A stretch of 64,000 nt of DNA from Kribbella sp. VKM Ac-2569 (GCF_004216905.1 NZ_SGXJ01000001.1:2046001-2110000); one strand, 5' to 3'. Positions 34,050 to 43,483 are shown, counted from the stretch's first letter. A program made the numbers and translations. Notes: generated by a model from the sequence alone, not told the origin.

Positions 34050-34958
34050 TCACTCTCCGAACGGCGGCTTCCAAGTGGCGTTGCCGTCGGTCCAGTGGAA
34101 GTAGACCGGGTCGGTGAAGGTGCCCGGGACCTTGCCGAACGACTGGATGACGGTGGTCGGGCCGGTAGCGTGGCCGAGGGCGTACATGTAGGCGGTGTGG
34201 GTGTCCCGGTCGATGCCGAGCAGGACCGATCCGTACTGGCCGCACTGCTGCGCGATCAACGTCTCGAAGCCCTGCCAGGTCTTACTGCGAACCTGCTTGA
34301 CGATGGGCTTCATCGGCGCGGTGGTCGGGATGTGGATCGTGTACAGCGCACCGCCGCGGGTGTTCGCGAGGAACGTGTCGTAGGTCTTGGTCGAGCTGAT
34401 CAGCGTCATCGCTTTCACCGCGGCGAACCCGGGCGCGGACACCCTGCTGCGCCAGACACCCTTGCTGTCGATGGTCCAGCGGAACAGCGTGCCGTCGTTG
34501 CGCAGCCCGTACATGTTGGACCGCATCACCTTGTCGTAGTAGTTCCCCTCGTCAAGCGCGACGAAAGTCCCCCAGCCGCCGCCGATCCGCTTGATCCCGC
34601 CGTCGATGACGCCGCCGCTGGCTGAGTAGTTGGCGTGGTACAGCGCATCCCCCAGGACGCTGTAACCCGACACGAAGGCGATGCTCTCCCCGTCATCGCC
34701 CCACGAGATCGAAGAACTGAACCGAACCGCCCCGTCGGGGTACACCCCGGTCCCCAGGATGTGGCTGGCCGGAGCCGTAGGCGGCGTCGCTGCGAAGACG
34801 CCCTGATCCCGGTGGTCACCGCCGGCCGTCACGGACCCCACGGCCACGGGGCAGCCCCCTGCCGACACCCCGCTCGGCGTCGCCGCCGCGGTTCCAGGGA
34901 TCACCACCCCTGCTGCCACGAGTAGGGCCGCTGCTGTCGTTCCGAGTGGTTTGAGCAT
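34050..34958 (-). CDS. Secreted protein of unknown function, paralogue A
   Basis: The 302-residue product has a signal peptide (MLKPLGTTAAALLVAAGVVI, then AAA cleavage region) and a mature part with propeller-like repeats: GYSVLGDALYHANY, MYGLRNDGTLFRWTID, ANTRGGALYTIHIP and SVLLGIDRDTHTAYMYAL. It resembles tachylectin-like or other beta-propeller domains, but I cannot name the family. It is about half identical to the gene just upstream, including the leader region, so the two arose by tandem duplication. ATG 34958 follows a GGGGG stretch. Confidence 0.8.
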   Translation of the reverse strand: MLKPLGTTAAALLVAAGVVIPGTAAATPSGVSAGGCPVAVGSVTAGGDHRDQGVFAATPPTAPASHILGTGVYPDGAVRFSSSISWGDDGESIAFVSGYSVLGDALYHANYSASGGVIDGGIKRIGGGWGTFVALDEGNYYDKVMRSNMYGLRNDGTLFRWTIDSKGVWRSRVSAPGFAAVKAMTLISSTKTYDTFLANTRGGALYTIHIPTTAPMKPIVKQVRSKTWQGFETLIAQQCGQYGSVLLGIDRDTHTAYMYALGHATGPTTVIQSFGKVPGTFTDPVYFHWTDGNATWKPPFGE

Positions 34959-34987
34959 TCGTACCACCCCCCTTTCACTTGTCTTGC

Positions 34988-35911
34988 TCATTCGGCGTGT
35001 TTCGGACTGCCGGGGTCCTTCAGGCCCGCGTAGACGTTGTCGGGCAGCGTCGCGGGCACCTTGCCCATCGACTGGATCACCGTGCTCAAACCGGTGTAGC
35101 GGCCGACCGCGTACAGGTAGGCGGAGTCGGTGTCCTTGTCGATGCCGAGCAGCAGGGAACCGTACACGCCGCACTGCTGGGTGATCAGAGTCTCGAAGCC
35201 CTGCCAGGTGCGGGTGCGGACCTGCTTCACGACGGGCTTCATCGGTGAGCTGGTCGGGATGTGGATCGTGTAGAGCGCGCCGCCGCGGGTGTTGGCGACG
35301 AACGTGTCGTACGTCGCGGTCTTGCTGATCAGCGACATCGACTTGACCGCCGAGAACCCGGGCGTAGAGCCGGCGCTTCGCCAGACGCCCTTCGAGCTCA
35401 CGGTCCAGCGGAACAGGACACCGTCGTTGCGCAGACCGTAGACGGTCCACCGGGAGATGCCAGCCTCGGTCGGGCCCTGGTACTCGGCTTCCTCCACCAT
35501 GGTGAAGTTCCCCCAGCCACCGCCGATTCGTCGCAGGCCGGCCGGCGGCTGGTCGATGATCCCGTCGCCGTCGGCGCCGTACGCCGCCTGGTAGAGCGCG
35601 TCGCCGATGATGACGTAGCCGTACACGCCGTGTTCAGAGCCGTCAGGGCCCTGGTCGATCAGTACCGACATCGTGGCCATCACCTTCACCTGACCGGGTG
35701 CGAAGGCACCGCGGCCGAGCGTGCCGCTGGTCGCCTTCGGCGGCGTGGTCGACACAACCGCCACGTTGTTGTGGTCCCCCATGGCGGTGATCGACGACGC
35801 GTGCACGTAGCAGTTGACCGCCGACGTGGCCGACGTGGCCGAAGCCGGGGTCGGTGCGAGGGTTGCGGCGACGAGCAGGGCCACCGCGGTTGTTCCGAGA
35901 GGTTTGATCAT
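34988..35911 (-). CDS. Secreted protein of unknown function, paralogue B
   Basis: The 307-residue product has a signal peptide (MIKPLGTTAVALLVAATLAP) and the same repeat pattern as paralogue A: GYVIIGDALYQAAYGADG, VYGLRNDGVLFRWTVS, ANTRGGALYTIHIP and SLLLGIDKDTDSAYLYAVG. Both genes have the same GTGAAAGGGGGTGG leader just before the ATG, which argues for a recent duplication with its control region. ATG 35911 is preferred over 35920. Function is unknown; secretion is likely. Confidence 0.8.
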   Translation of the reverse strand: MIKPLGTTAVALLVAATLAPTPASATSATSAVNCYVHASSITAMGDHNNVAVVSTTPPKATSGTLGRGAFAPGQVKVMATMSVLIDQGPDGSEHGVYGYVIIGDALYQAAYGADGDGIIDQPPAGLRRIGGGWGNFTMVEEAEYQGPTEAGISRWTVYGLRNDGVLFRWTVSSKGVWRSAGSTPGFSAVKSMSLISKTATYDTFVANTRGGALYTIHIPTSSPMKPVVKQVRTRTWQGFETLITQQCGVYGSLLLGIDKDTDSAYLYAVGRYTGLSTVIQSMGKVPATLPDNVYAGLKDPGSPKHAE

Positions 35912-35988
35912 TGGTCCCACCCCCTTTCACTTGGCTTGATGCTCTCCCGTGGGCGGTAGTTGCGGGTAGGGCATGTGAAAATTCGGAG

Positions 35989-37200
35989 ATGACCGAGATC
36001 GAGGTGCGGACGGCGGAGGTCGGAGAGTTCGACGCGGTACGGGCGGTGTTCAGTACGGCGATGATGTTCGAGGTGACGCCGGACGATCTCGCGCTGCAGC
36101 TGTTCGAGCCGGAGCGGACGTTGGTGGCGGTCGACGGCGGGGAGTTCGTCGGGACCACGCTGGCGTTGACACGCACCCTGTCCGTGCCGGGTGCCGTGGT
36201 GCCCGCGGCGCACGTGACCGGGGTCGGCGTACGGGCGACGCACCGGCGGCGCGGAGTGCTGTCCCAGCTGATGGCGAAGCAGTTGCGCGAAGTGCCGGAG
36301 GCGATCGCGGTGCTGTGGGCCAGCGAGCCGGCGATCTACGGCCGGTTCGGGTACGGCGCAGCTGCCTGGGGTACGGCGTACGAGGTCGACCTGCACCGCG
36401 TCGGCCCGCCGACCGGACCGATCCGCCCAGGCGAGCTCGGCGAGCTGACCGCGGACGAGGCGCTCAAGGAGCTGCCGCGCATCCTCGGCGAGATGCAGCA
36501 GGTTCGAGCCGGCGTGTCCGATCGCTCGGAGCTGCGCTGGCAGAAGCACCTGGAGGACAAACCGGACAACCGCGGCGGCCGGACCGCGCTTCGGATCGTG
36601 GTCCATCGTGACGAGACCGGCACCGTGGACGGGTACGCCCTGTGGCGCGGCAAGATGGTCTGGAATCCGACCGGCCCGGCGTACGAGGTGCACGTCGAGG
36701 AGCTGGTCGCCCCGGAGCCCACGGCGTACCGGGTGCTCTGGCAGCATCTGCTGACGATGGACCTGAGCGCGAAGCTCGGCTACGGGTACGCCGCCGTCGA
36801 CGAGCCGCTCATGCAACTGGTCAGCACCCCCACAGCCCTGGACCGCCGAGTCAGCGAGTCTCTCTGGCTCCGCATCACCGACGTCCAGCGGGCACTCCAG
36901 CAACGTCGGTACGCCGTCCCACTCGACGTCGTCCTGGAAGTAACCGACGACCTGATCGAGAGGAACGCCGGCCGCTTCCACCTGAGCGCGTCCGACGCGT
37001 CCGCGTCCTGCGAACGCACCGAAGCCCCGGCCGACCTGACCCTCTCCACCACCGAGCTGTCCGCCGCCTACCTGGGCGGCCGACCCCTGGCCGAGTTCGC
37101 CGCCACCGCCCGGGTCACCGAACACACCCCGGGCGCCCTCAACCGAACAACCGCGGCCTTCGGCTGGCCGCTGGCCCCCGTCAGCCTCGAGGTCTTCTGA
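35989..37200 (+). CDS. Eis-family GNAT acetyltransferase, copy 1
   Basis: The 403-residue protein has the Eis build: an N-terminal GNAT domain (VTGVGVRATHRRRGVLSQLM for acetyl-CoA, IYGRFGYGAAAWGTAYEVDL), a second degenerate GNAT domain and a C-terminal SCP2-like domain (ELSAAYLGGRPLAEFAATAR). The C-terminal residue region that supplies the catalytic carboxylate in Eis ends here in VSLEVF. Eis proteins acetylate aminoglycosides and other amines. ATG 35989 fits the fold. A paralogue of the same length lies at 59033-60244. Confidence 0.9.
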   Translation: MTEIEVRTAEVGEFDAVRAVFSTAMMFEVTPDDLALQLFEPERTLVAVDGGEFVGTTLALTRTLSVPGAVVPAAHVTGVGVRATHRRRGVLSQLMAKQLREVPEAIAVLWASEPAIYGRFGYGAAAWGTAYEVDLHRVGPPTGPIRPGELGELTADEALKELPRILGEMQQVRAGVSDRSELRWQKHLEDKPDNRGGRTALRIVVHRDETGTVDGYALWRGKMVWNPTGPAYEVHVEELVAPEPTAYRVLWQHLLTMDLSAKLGYGYAAVDEPLMQLVSTPTALDRRVSESLWLRITDVQRALQQRRYAVPLDVVLEVTDDLIERNAGRFHLSASDASASCERTEAPADLTLSTTELSAAYLGGRPLAEFAATARVTEHTPGALNRTTAAFGWPLAPVSLEVF

Positions 37201-37290
37201 GTCGATGTCATCGAGGCGCTCGAGCAGGCCGACTCGGTCTGGCGGCACAACGCCGAGGTCGTCGACCAGCTCCGGACCATCGGTGCACCG

Positions 37291-37659
37291 ATGCGCTACG
37301 GAAGTCTCCGTCACGAGCTGCGCGCTATCGCCGACGCTCTGGTGCTCGGGCCGCCGAAGCACCCGAGCGTCTTCGCTGACGGTCGGCGGGCCGGCATGAG
37401 GTCGGCGCGCAACGAAGTACTCGACTATGCCCGTGACGAAGGCCGCACGGCCCGCAGTCTGATCGATCCCATCCACCCACGCGTCGACCAAACCGGACAG
37501 CTGTCGAGGCCACTCACCATCCGCGTGGTCAGCCTGCGCACGCCGAAGCAGAGGGTCGCGCACCTGAACCGGTTGTTCCGGGAGTTCTTCGGTGAGTGCC
37601 CGGAGCAGGCTGCGGTCGTCCGGGCCGAGCAGCTGTGCCCGTCCGCGCTGCTGAGCTAG
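37291..37659 (+). CDS. Hypothetical protein, possibly 5'-truncated
   Basis: The 122-residue product (MRYGSLRHELRAIADALVLG onward) belongs to no family I recognise. Third-position GC is high in this frame and stays high upstream to 37201, directly after the Eis stop, yet no usable start codon exists there. Either translation begins at ATG 37291 with a weak ribosome-binding site, or the original 5' end is lost. The stop overlaps that of the convergent PH-domain gene in CTAG. Confidence 0.5.
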   Translation: MRYGSLRHELRAIADALVLGPPKHPSVFADGRRAGMRSARNEVLDYARDEGRTARSLIDPIHPRVDQTGQLSRPLTIRVVSLRTPKQRVAHLNRLFREFFGECPEQAAVVRAEQLCPSALLS

Positions 37660-38276
37660 CGGTCGTCGTCTGAGCTGAAGATTGTGTCGCCGTCGTCGGT
37701 TCGCGGCTGTTGCTGGGGTTGTTGCGGGCGGCGGCGCATGTGTTCCGGGGGCTGCTCTTCCTCGAGGATGCCGTCGCCGGGCCTGCCCTCCGGGCCGCCG
37801 AACAGCAGGTCGGACATCTGCAGGTGGACGTGCTCGACATGCGGTACGTCGGGGAGCACGACCTGACCGCGTTCGCCGGCGGACTCGATGTGCAGCGTGC
37901 CGCAGCCGAGGATGCGGTCCACCAGACCGTGCTCGTAGGACACGTCGTTGATCCGCATCAGCGGGATGTCCCGGCCGGTCCGGGTGAGGATGCCGTGCCG
38001 GGTGATCAGCCGCCGGTTGGTGATCGTGTACGTCGAGAACAACCAGTTCAGGAACGGCTTCAGCGCGAAGGTCGCGACGACGACCACGCCGACCGCGAGG
38101 ATCGCGATCCGGGCCGGGGTCTGCAGTGACCCGGACGGCACGATCGCGGCCAGGAAGCCGCCCAGGCCCGCCACCACCAGCAGCAGGAAGACCGGCCCGA
38201 TCAGCGCCTTCCAGTGCGTCCGGGTGCTGACGACGACGTACTCGTCCTCACCCAACAACTTCGCCGAGATCGCCAT
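37656..38276 (-). CDS. Bacterial PH-domain (YdbS-like) membrane protein
   Basis: The 206-residue protein has two transmembrane helices (ALIGPVFLLLVVAGLGGFLA and ARIAILAVGVVVVATFAL) followed by a bPH2 domain (TYTITNRRLITRHGILTRTG, RINDVSYEHGLVDRILGCGTLHIES, LPDVPHVEHVHLQM). The tail is Gln/Arg-rich and acidic. ATG 38276 opens the fold; the 32 upstream codons do not. Function of the family is unknown, often linked to the cell envelope. Confidence 0.87.
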   Translation of the reverse strand: MAISAKLLGEDEYVVVSTRTHWKALIGPVFLLLVVAGLGGFLAAIVPSGSLQTPARIAILAVGVVVVATFALKPFLNWLFSTYTITNRRLITRHGILTRTGRDIPLMRINDVSYEHGLVDRILGCGTLHIESAGERGQVVLPDVPHVEHVHLQMSDLLFGGPEGRPGDGILEEEQPPEHMRRRPQQPQQQPRTDDGDTIFSSDDDR

Positions 38277-38439
38277 GGCCCCAGTCTCACAGGTACCGGG
38301 TTCGGTTGTCCCCTCCCGACACGATCGAGGGCAACCCTCGGGTGCTGATCGGGTGGCAAAGAGGTTTAACACTTCACAAAATGCATACAGTCAGCCAAGA
38401 TGCGCGGGGGGTAACGACTGGGGACCAGAAGGAGCCGTG

Positions 38440-39834
38440 ATGGCAGTCTTGTCGATTCTCGACCGGGAGCACACCGTCGCACCGCCGGGCTACAGCCGCT
38501 GGCTGATCCCGCCGGCCGCACTCGCCGTCCACCTGTGCATCGGCCAGGCGTACGCGACCAGCGTCTACAAGACGTCGATGGTGAAGCACTTCGGCACCAG
38601 CCAGACCGCGGTCGGCGTGGTGTTCAGCATCGCGATCGTGATGCTCGGCCTGTCCGCCGCCGTCGGCGGCACCTGGGTCGAACGCAACGGACCGCGGAAG
38701 GCGATGTTCGTCGCCGCCTGTTTCTGGGCGACGGGGTTCCTGGTCGGGGCCCTCGGCATCGGCACCGGCCAGCTCTGGCTGGTCTATCTCGGGTACGGCG
38801 TGATCGGCGGCATCGGCCTCGGGATCGGGTACATCTCGCCGGTCTCCACGCTGATCAAGTGGTTCCCGGACCGCCCGGGGCTCGCGACCGGCTTGGCGAT
38901 CATGGGCTTCGGCGGCGGCGCACTGGTCGCCAGCCCGCTGTCCCGCCAGCTGCTCGGCCTCTACGACTCCGGCTACGACCCGAACGTGAGCACGTCGGTG
39001 GCCGGCGGCAGCGCGCTGGTCGGCCTGTTCCTGACGCTGGGCATCGGCTACTTCGTGATCATGATGTTCGGCGTCTTCAACATCCGCGTCCCCGCCGACG
39101 GTTGGGCGCCGGCCGGCTTCGATTCGTCGGCGGTGCAGCAGAAGGCCCTCGTCACGACCGGCAACGTCTCGGCGGCGAACGCGATCAAGACGCCGCAGTT
39201 CTGGTTCCTGTGGGTCGTGCTGTTCTGCAACGTCACCGCGGGGATCGGCATCCTCGAGCAGGCCAGCCCGATGATCCAGGACTTCTTCCGCGGCGACGGC
39301 GGCAAGTCGAGCGTCGCGGTCGCGGCCGCCGCCGGGTTCGTCGGCCTGCTGTCGATCTTCAACATGGCCGGCCGGTTCGGCTGGTCCTCGACGTCCGACG
39401 TGATCGGGCGGAAGCCGATCTACGCGATGTACCTGGGCGTCGGGATCGTCGCGTACGCGCTGCTGGCGACCGTCGGGCACACGAGCACGGTGGTCTTCGT
39501 GCTGCTGGCCGCGGTCATCATCTCGTTCTACGGCGGCGGGTTCGCGACGGTTCCGGCGTACCTGCGGGACCTGTTCGGCACCTATCAGGTCGGCGCGATC
39601 CACGGCCGGCTGCTGACCGCGTGGTCGGCGGCCGGGATCGCCGGGCCGCTGATCATCAACGGGTTCCTGGACCGCGAGGGCAAACCGGGCACGCTGACCG
39701 CGGCGGCGTACCGGCCGGCGCTGTTCACGATGGTCGGCGTACTGGCCGTCGGGTTCGTCGCGAACCTGCTGATCCGCTCGGTCTCCGAGCGATTCCACGA
39801 GAAGTCCGAGTCCACGGTGGAGGCCGCACAATGA
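38440..39834 (+). CDS. OFA-type MFS carrier (oxalate/formate antiporter family)
   Basis: The 464-residue carrier has about 12 hydrophobic segments and OFA-family marks: WLIPPAALAVHLCIGQAYA, GTWVERNGPRKAMFVAACFW, GLGIGYISPVSTLIKWFPDR, GLATGLAIMGFGGGALV and a C-terminal YLRDLFGTYQVGAIHGRLL. These exchange small carboxylates such as oxalate/formate or other monocarboxylates. ATG 38440 has AAGGAG upstream. The stop overlaps the start of a 35-residue membrane peptide in ATGA. Confidence 0.9.
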   Translation: MAVLSILDREHTVAPPGYSRWLIPPAALAVHLCIGQAYATSVYKTSMVKHFGTSQTAVGVVFSIAIVMLGLSAAVGGTWVERNGPRKAMFVAACFWATGFLVGALGIGTGQLWLVYLGYGVIGGIGLGIGYISPVSTLIKWFPDRPGLATGLAIMGFGGGALVASPLSRQLLGLYDSGYDPNVSTSVAGGSALVGLFLTLGIGYFVIMMFGVFNIRVPADGWAPAGFDSSAVQQKALVTTGNVSAANAIKTPQFWFLWVVLFCNVTAGIGILEQASPMIQDFFRGDGGKSSVAVAAAAGFVGLLSIFNMAGRFGWSSTSDVIGRKPIYAMYLGVGIVAYALLATVGHTSTVVFVLLAAVIISFYGGGFATVPAYLRDLFGTYQVGAIHGRLLTAWSAAGIAGPLIINGFLDREGKPGTLTAAAYRPALFTMVGVLAVGFVANLLIRSVSERFHEKSESTVEAAQ

Positions 39835-39938
39835 ATCAGACTCCGCGCCTGGTGATCTCCTGGCTACTGGTCGCCGTACTCCTCGGCTACGGCATCATCC
39901 AGACCCTGATCACCGCAGCCAAGCTCTTCACGCACTAG
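39831..39938 (+). CDS. MFS transporter small subunit-like peptide
   Basis: The 35-residue peptide (MNQTPRLVISWLLVAVLLGY start) has one transmembrane helix and starts in the ATGA overlap with the OFA-type carrier. I recall small one-helix proteins annotated as MFS transporter small subunits beside OFA carriers, and this matches by size, context and sequence style. It is too short for normal ORF calling. It overlaps the 3' end of birA by 11 bp on the other strand. Confidence 0.75.
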   Translation: MNQTPRLVISWLLVAVLLGYGIIQTLITAAKLFTH

Positions 39939-40740
39939 TTCGCAGGTGGGTGACGTCCCCGGCGGCCAGCGGTCGGACGCCGTCGGGGGTGTCGACGATC
40001 AGGCGGCCGTCGTCGGCCAGGTCGCGGGCGGTTCCTTCGAGAAAGGTGCCGTCGGGGAGTTCTACGCGCACCGCCTGTCCCAGGGTGGCGGACAGTTCGC
40101 GGTACTCCGGGAGGACGACGGCGGGATCGCCGTTGGCGTTGACCCAGGACTGGTAGCGGGAGGCGAGCTCACGGAGTACCGCTGACATCACGGTGGCCCG
40201 GTCGGTTGTCGCGGCCTTCTCCAGCGCGAGCGACGTGGCGGCTTCGTGAGGCTTCTCCGACTCGCGGAGGGTCACGTTCAGACCGATGCCGATCACGGCA
40301 GCCGGTCCTTCGACGCGCTCCAGCAGGATGCCGGCGAGCTTGCGGTTCTCGACCAGTACGTCGTTCGGCCACTTCACCTGCGCCGGAATCTCACCCACCT
40401 GCCGCACCGCCGCGGCCACCGCCAGCGGGACCAGCAGCCCCAGCCAGGGCCACCGTGACGCCTCAACGGCCGTCGGACGCAGCAGAACCGACATCAGCAA
40501 CGCAGAGCGGGGCGGTGTGGTCCAGGTACGTCCCAACCGCCCGCGACCAGACGACTGGTACTCCGCAGCAACGACCAGTCCCTCTGGCTGACCACCTGCA
40601 GCCGCAGCTGCCACAACAGCATTCGTCGACGGCGTCTCCGCGAGTACGTCGACCTGCGTCCACAGCGCACCGGGACGCACCAACCGCCCCCGCAGGAACT
40701 GCTCGTCCAGCGGGGGCCGCTCCAGGTCGCTGAAGCTCAT
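39928..40740 (-). CDS. birA: Biotin-[acetyl-CoA-carboxylase] ligase
   Basis: The 270-residue BirA lacks the N-terminal DNA-binding domain, so it is a ligase only. Motifs are TPSTNAVVAAAAAGG, SSGRGRLGRTWTTPP for biotinyl-AMP binding, VKWPNDVLVENRKLAGIL and VIGIGLNV. It attaches biotin to carboxylase carrier domains. The start overlaps the ppc stop in ATGA, so it is the second gene of a ppc-birA operon. The acyl-CoA carboxylase beta subunit that works with biotinylated partners lies 5 kb away. Confidence 0.95.
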   Translation of the reverse strand: MSFSDLERPPLDEQFLRGRLVRPGALWTQVDVLAETPSTNAVVAAAAAGGQPEGLVVAAEYQSSGRGRLGRTWTTPPRSALLMSVLLRPTAVEASRWPWLGLLVPLAVAAAVRQVGEIPAQVKWPNDVLVENRKLAGILLERVEGPAAVIGIGLNVTLRESEKPHEAATSLALEKAATTDRATVMSAVLRELASRYQSWVNANGDPAVVLPEYRELSATLGQAVRVELPDGTFLEGTARDLADDGRLIVDTPDGVRPLAAGDVTHLRTSA

Positions 40741-43364
40741 CCGGTGTTCTGCAGACCGGCAGCGACGCCAGAAACGGTCAGCAACAGCAGCCGCCGAGTA
40801 CGGACGATTTGCGCCTCGTCCAGTGAGTCATCGGTGCGCAGCGTCCGCAGTGCCCGCAGCTGCAGGTAGCTGAGCGCGTCGACGTACGGGTTGCGCAGCT
40901 CGACCGCACGGCCCAGCACGCGGCGTCCCTGCAGCAGGCGCTCCTGGTCGAGCACCTTGAGCACCCACTCGGTGGTGAGCGCGTGCTCGTCGAGCATCCG
41001 CTGCGTCAGCTCCGGCCGGTCGCCCAGCTCCAGGTAGCGGCCGAGGATGCGCCGGTCCGTCTTGGCCAGCGACATCTCCGCGTTCTCCAGCATCACCTGG
41101 AACAGCGGCCAGTTCTGGTTCGCGTCCCGCAGCAGGTCGACGTCCCCGACCGCAGCAAGCGCCGTACCGAGGCCGTACCAACCTGGTGCGTTCACACGGG
41201 CCTGCGACCACGCGAACACCCACGGGATCGCCCGCAGGTCCTCCAGCGACGACACCGCGACGCCACGCCTGGCAGGCCGCGACCCAAGCGGCAGCTGGCC
41301 CAGCTCCTCCAGCGGGGTCACGGTGCTGAACCACTCCGCGAAGCCGTCCGCCTTCACCAGCCCGTGGTACGCCGTACGCGCGGCCTCATCGAGCGTCTTC
41401 TCGACCACAGCGAACCGCTCGGCCGCGACCAGGGCCCGCTCCTCCACTGCCGGCGTCGACGCCAGCAACGTTGCTGCAGTCACCTGCTCGATGTGCCGCT
41501 GCGCGATCGCCGAGTTCCCGTACCGGGCCGGAATCGCCTCGCCCTGCTCAGTCAGCTTGAACCGCCCGGCCACCGAGCCAGGAGCCTGCGCCAGTACGGC
41601 GCGGTTCGCCGGACCACCGCCACGTCCGAGCGCACCACCGCGGCCGTGGAACAGGGTCAGCCGGATCGCGTTGCGCTGCGCCCACGCGGTGATCCGCGCC
41701 TGCGCGTCGTACAGCGCCAGCGTCGCCGACACCGGTCCGACGTCCTTGGCGGAGTCGGAGTACCCGAGCATGACCTCGAAGCGCCGGTCGTTCGCGGTGA
41801 GCCGGTGCCGGACCCGGGTGAGCTGGATCGCGTTGTCCAGCACCTCCACCGAGTTCTGCAGGTCCTCACCGGTCTCGAACAGCGGTACGACGTCCAGCTC
41901 GATCGGACGCCCGTCCAGCGCCGCGTCGGCCAGCTCGTACACCGCCGCCAGGTCGCCGGCGTTGCGGGTGAACGACACGACGTACCGGCGACAGGCCTCG
42001 GGGCCGAAGCGCTGCTGGATCTGGCCGATCACCCGGAGTGTGGCGAGCACCTCCTCCGTCTGGTCGGACAGCTCGCCACCGCCGAGGACCTCCTCCAGCG
42101 CCTTGGCGTGCACGGAGGAGTGCTGTCGGACCTCTAGCTCGGCCAGGTGGAACCCGAACGAGTTCACCTGCCAGATGAGGTGCTGCAGCTCGCCGTACGC
42201 CTGGCGTGGTGCACCGGCGGATACCAGCGAGTCCTGCAGGACCTTGAGCTCGTGCAGGAAGTCAGCGGCCCGCGGGTACCCGAAGTCGGCGTCGCGGGCG
42301 CGAGTCGCGGCCAGCCGGCGGGCAGCGAGCAGCAGGAGCTGTCGGTGCGGCTCGGCCGGCGAGCGGGTCTCGATGTCGGTGATCAGCTCCGGGTTGACCG
42401 CGCGGGCGTCCTCCAGGATGCGGCGTACCGGCGCGGACGGCGGCGTGGTCGCGGCGTCCAGGGTGAGGGCCCGGCCGAGCGCCTCGGTGGCCTGCTCGAG
42501 TGCCCGGAGGACGTGGTCGGCCTGGATCTGCATGGCCTCCCGGGTGATCGCCGCGGTCACGTTCGGGTTTCCGTCGCGGTCGCCACCGATCCACGAGCCC
42601 AGGTGGACGAACGGCGCCACCACGGGCGTCCGCGTCCCGGCCTCGTCACCGGCCAGCGCGTCGTCGAGCCGCCGGTAGACGTTGCCGACGACGTTGAACA
42701 GGGTCTCCTCGAACACCGCCATCGCCGAGCGCACCTCGTCCAGCGGCGAGGGGCGGCTGGTGCGGAGTTGCGACGTACGCCAGAGGATGTCGACCTGCTC
42801 GACCAGGCGGCGACGGTTCTCCGCCAGGTCGCTGTCACCGGCCCGCGGGTCGTGGCGCTCGTCCAGCAACGAGCTGATCCGGCGGATGGTCGCCAGTACG
42901 GCGCGGCGCCGGGCCTCCGTCGGGTGTGCGGTCAGCACGGGCCGGAACTCCAGGCCGTTCAGCAGTGCACGGGCCTGCTGCTCGCCGCTGTCACGGGTGA
43001 TCTGCTCCACGGCTTGCGCCAGCTCGGACACCACGGCTTCGCTGCCGGCGCGGTCGCGCTCACGCAGTACGCGGGCGCGGTGCAGCTCTTCGCTCAGGTT
43101 CGTCAGGTGGAAGTAGCAGGTGAACGCGCGGGCGACGTCCTCGGCCCGCTCGTGCGGCCAGGACGCGACCAACTGCTCGGCCGCGGCGCCGTCACCGGCA
43201 ATGGTCAGCTCACGCAACTTCTCGACGTCGTCGAGCAGGGGCTGACCGGCGTACTCGACCAGAACCTTGCCAAGGATCTCGCCGAGCAGGCGGACGTCGG
43301 CCCTGAGTTCCTCAGGCACCTCGAACCGCGCGCGGGTACGGGTCTCACTACCGGTCTCGGTCAC
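40737..43364 (-). CDS. ppc: Phosphoenolpyruvate carboxylase
   Basis: The 875-residue enzyme has the catalytic His147 in LTAHPTEARRR, GSWIGGDRDGNPNV, LGYSDSAKDVGP, FHGRGGALGRGGGPANRAVL and EQGEAIPARYGNSAIAQRHI. It fixes bicarbonate on PEP to give oxaloacetate. GTG 43364 is chosen; the frame is open another 134 codons upstream but those are Arg/Pro-rich antisense noise. A TAGGGT box lies 8 nt before the GTG. Length is normal for actinobacterial enzymes. Confidence 0.96.
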   Translation of the reverse strand: MTETGSETRTRARFEVPEELRADVRLLGEILGKVLVEYAGQPLLDDVEKLRELTIAGDGAAAEQLVASWPHERAEDVARAFTCYFHLTNLSEELHRARVLRERDRAGSEAVVSELAQAVEQITRDSGEQQARALLNGLEFRPVLTAHPTEARRRAVLATIRRISSLLDERHDPRAGDSDLAENRRRLVEQVDILWRTSQLRTSRPSPLDEVRSAMAVFEETLFNVVGNVYRRLDDALAGDEAGTRTPVVAPFVHLGSWIGGDRDGNPNVTAAITREAMQIQADHVLRALEQATEALGRALTLDAATTPPSAPVRRILEDARAVNPELITDIETRSPAEPHRQLLLLAARRLAATRARDADFGYPRAADFLHELKVLQDSLVSAGAPRQAYGELQHLIWQVNSFGFHLAELEVRQHSSVHAKALEEVLGGGELSDQTEEVLATLRVIGQIQQRFGPEACRRYVVSFTRNAGDLAAVYELADAALDGRPIELDVVPLFETGEDLQNSVEVLDNAIQLTRVRHRLTANDRRFEVMLGYSDSAKDVGPVSATLALYDAQARITAWAQRNAIRLTLFHGRGGALGRGGGPANRAVLAQAPGSVAGRFKLTEQGEAIPARYGNSAIAQRHIEQVTAATLLASTPAVEERALVAAERFAVVEKTLDEAARTAYHGLVKADGFAEWFSTVTPLEELGQLPLGSRPARRGVAVSSLEDLRAIPWVFAWSQARVNAPGWYGLGTALAAVGDVDLLRDANQNWPLFQVMLENAEMSLAKTDRRILGRYLELGDRPELTQRMLDEHALTTEWVLKVLDQERLLQGRRVLGRAVELRNPYVDALSYLQLRALRTLRTDDSLDEAQIVRTRRLLLLTVSGVAAGLQNTG

Positions 43365-43483
43365 GTTCGCCCACCCTATCGGCGGACGCCCGCCAACGCC
43401 GCAGACAGTCCGCCCACTGGAAGCGGATCGTGACCGCACACCCAGCAATCTCACCGTACGTCGCGATCCGGAAGGATCCCGTT

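Noticed and set aside
35908..37563. A 551-codon minus-strand open frame opposite the Eis-type gene
   Set aside because: The plus-strand Eis protein is unmistakable; this is its shadow.
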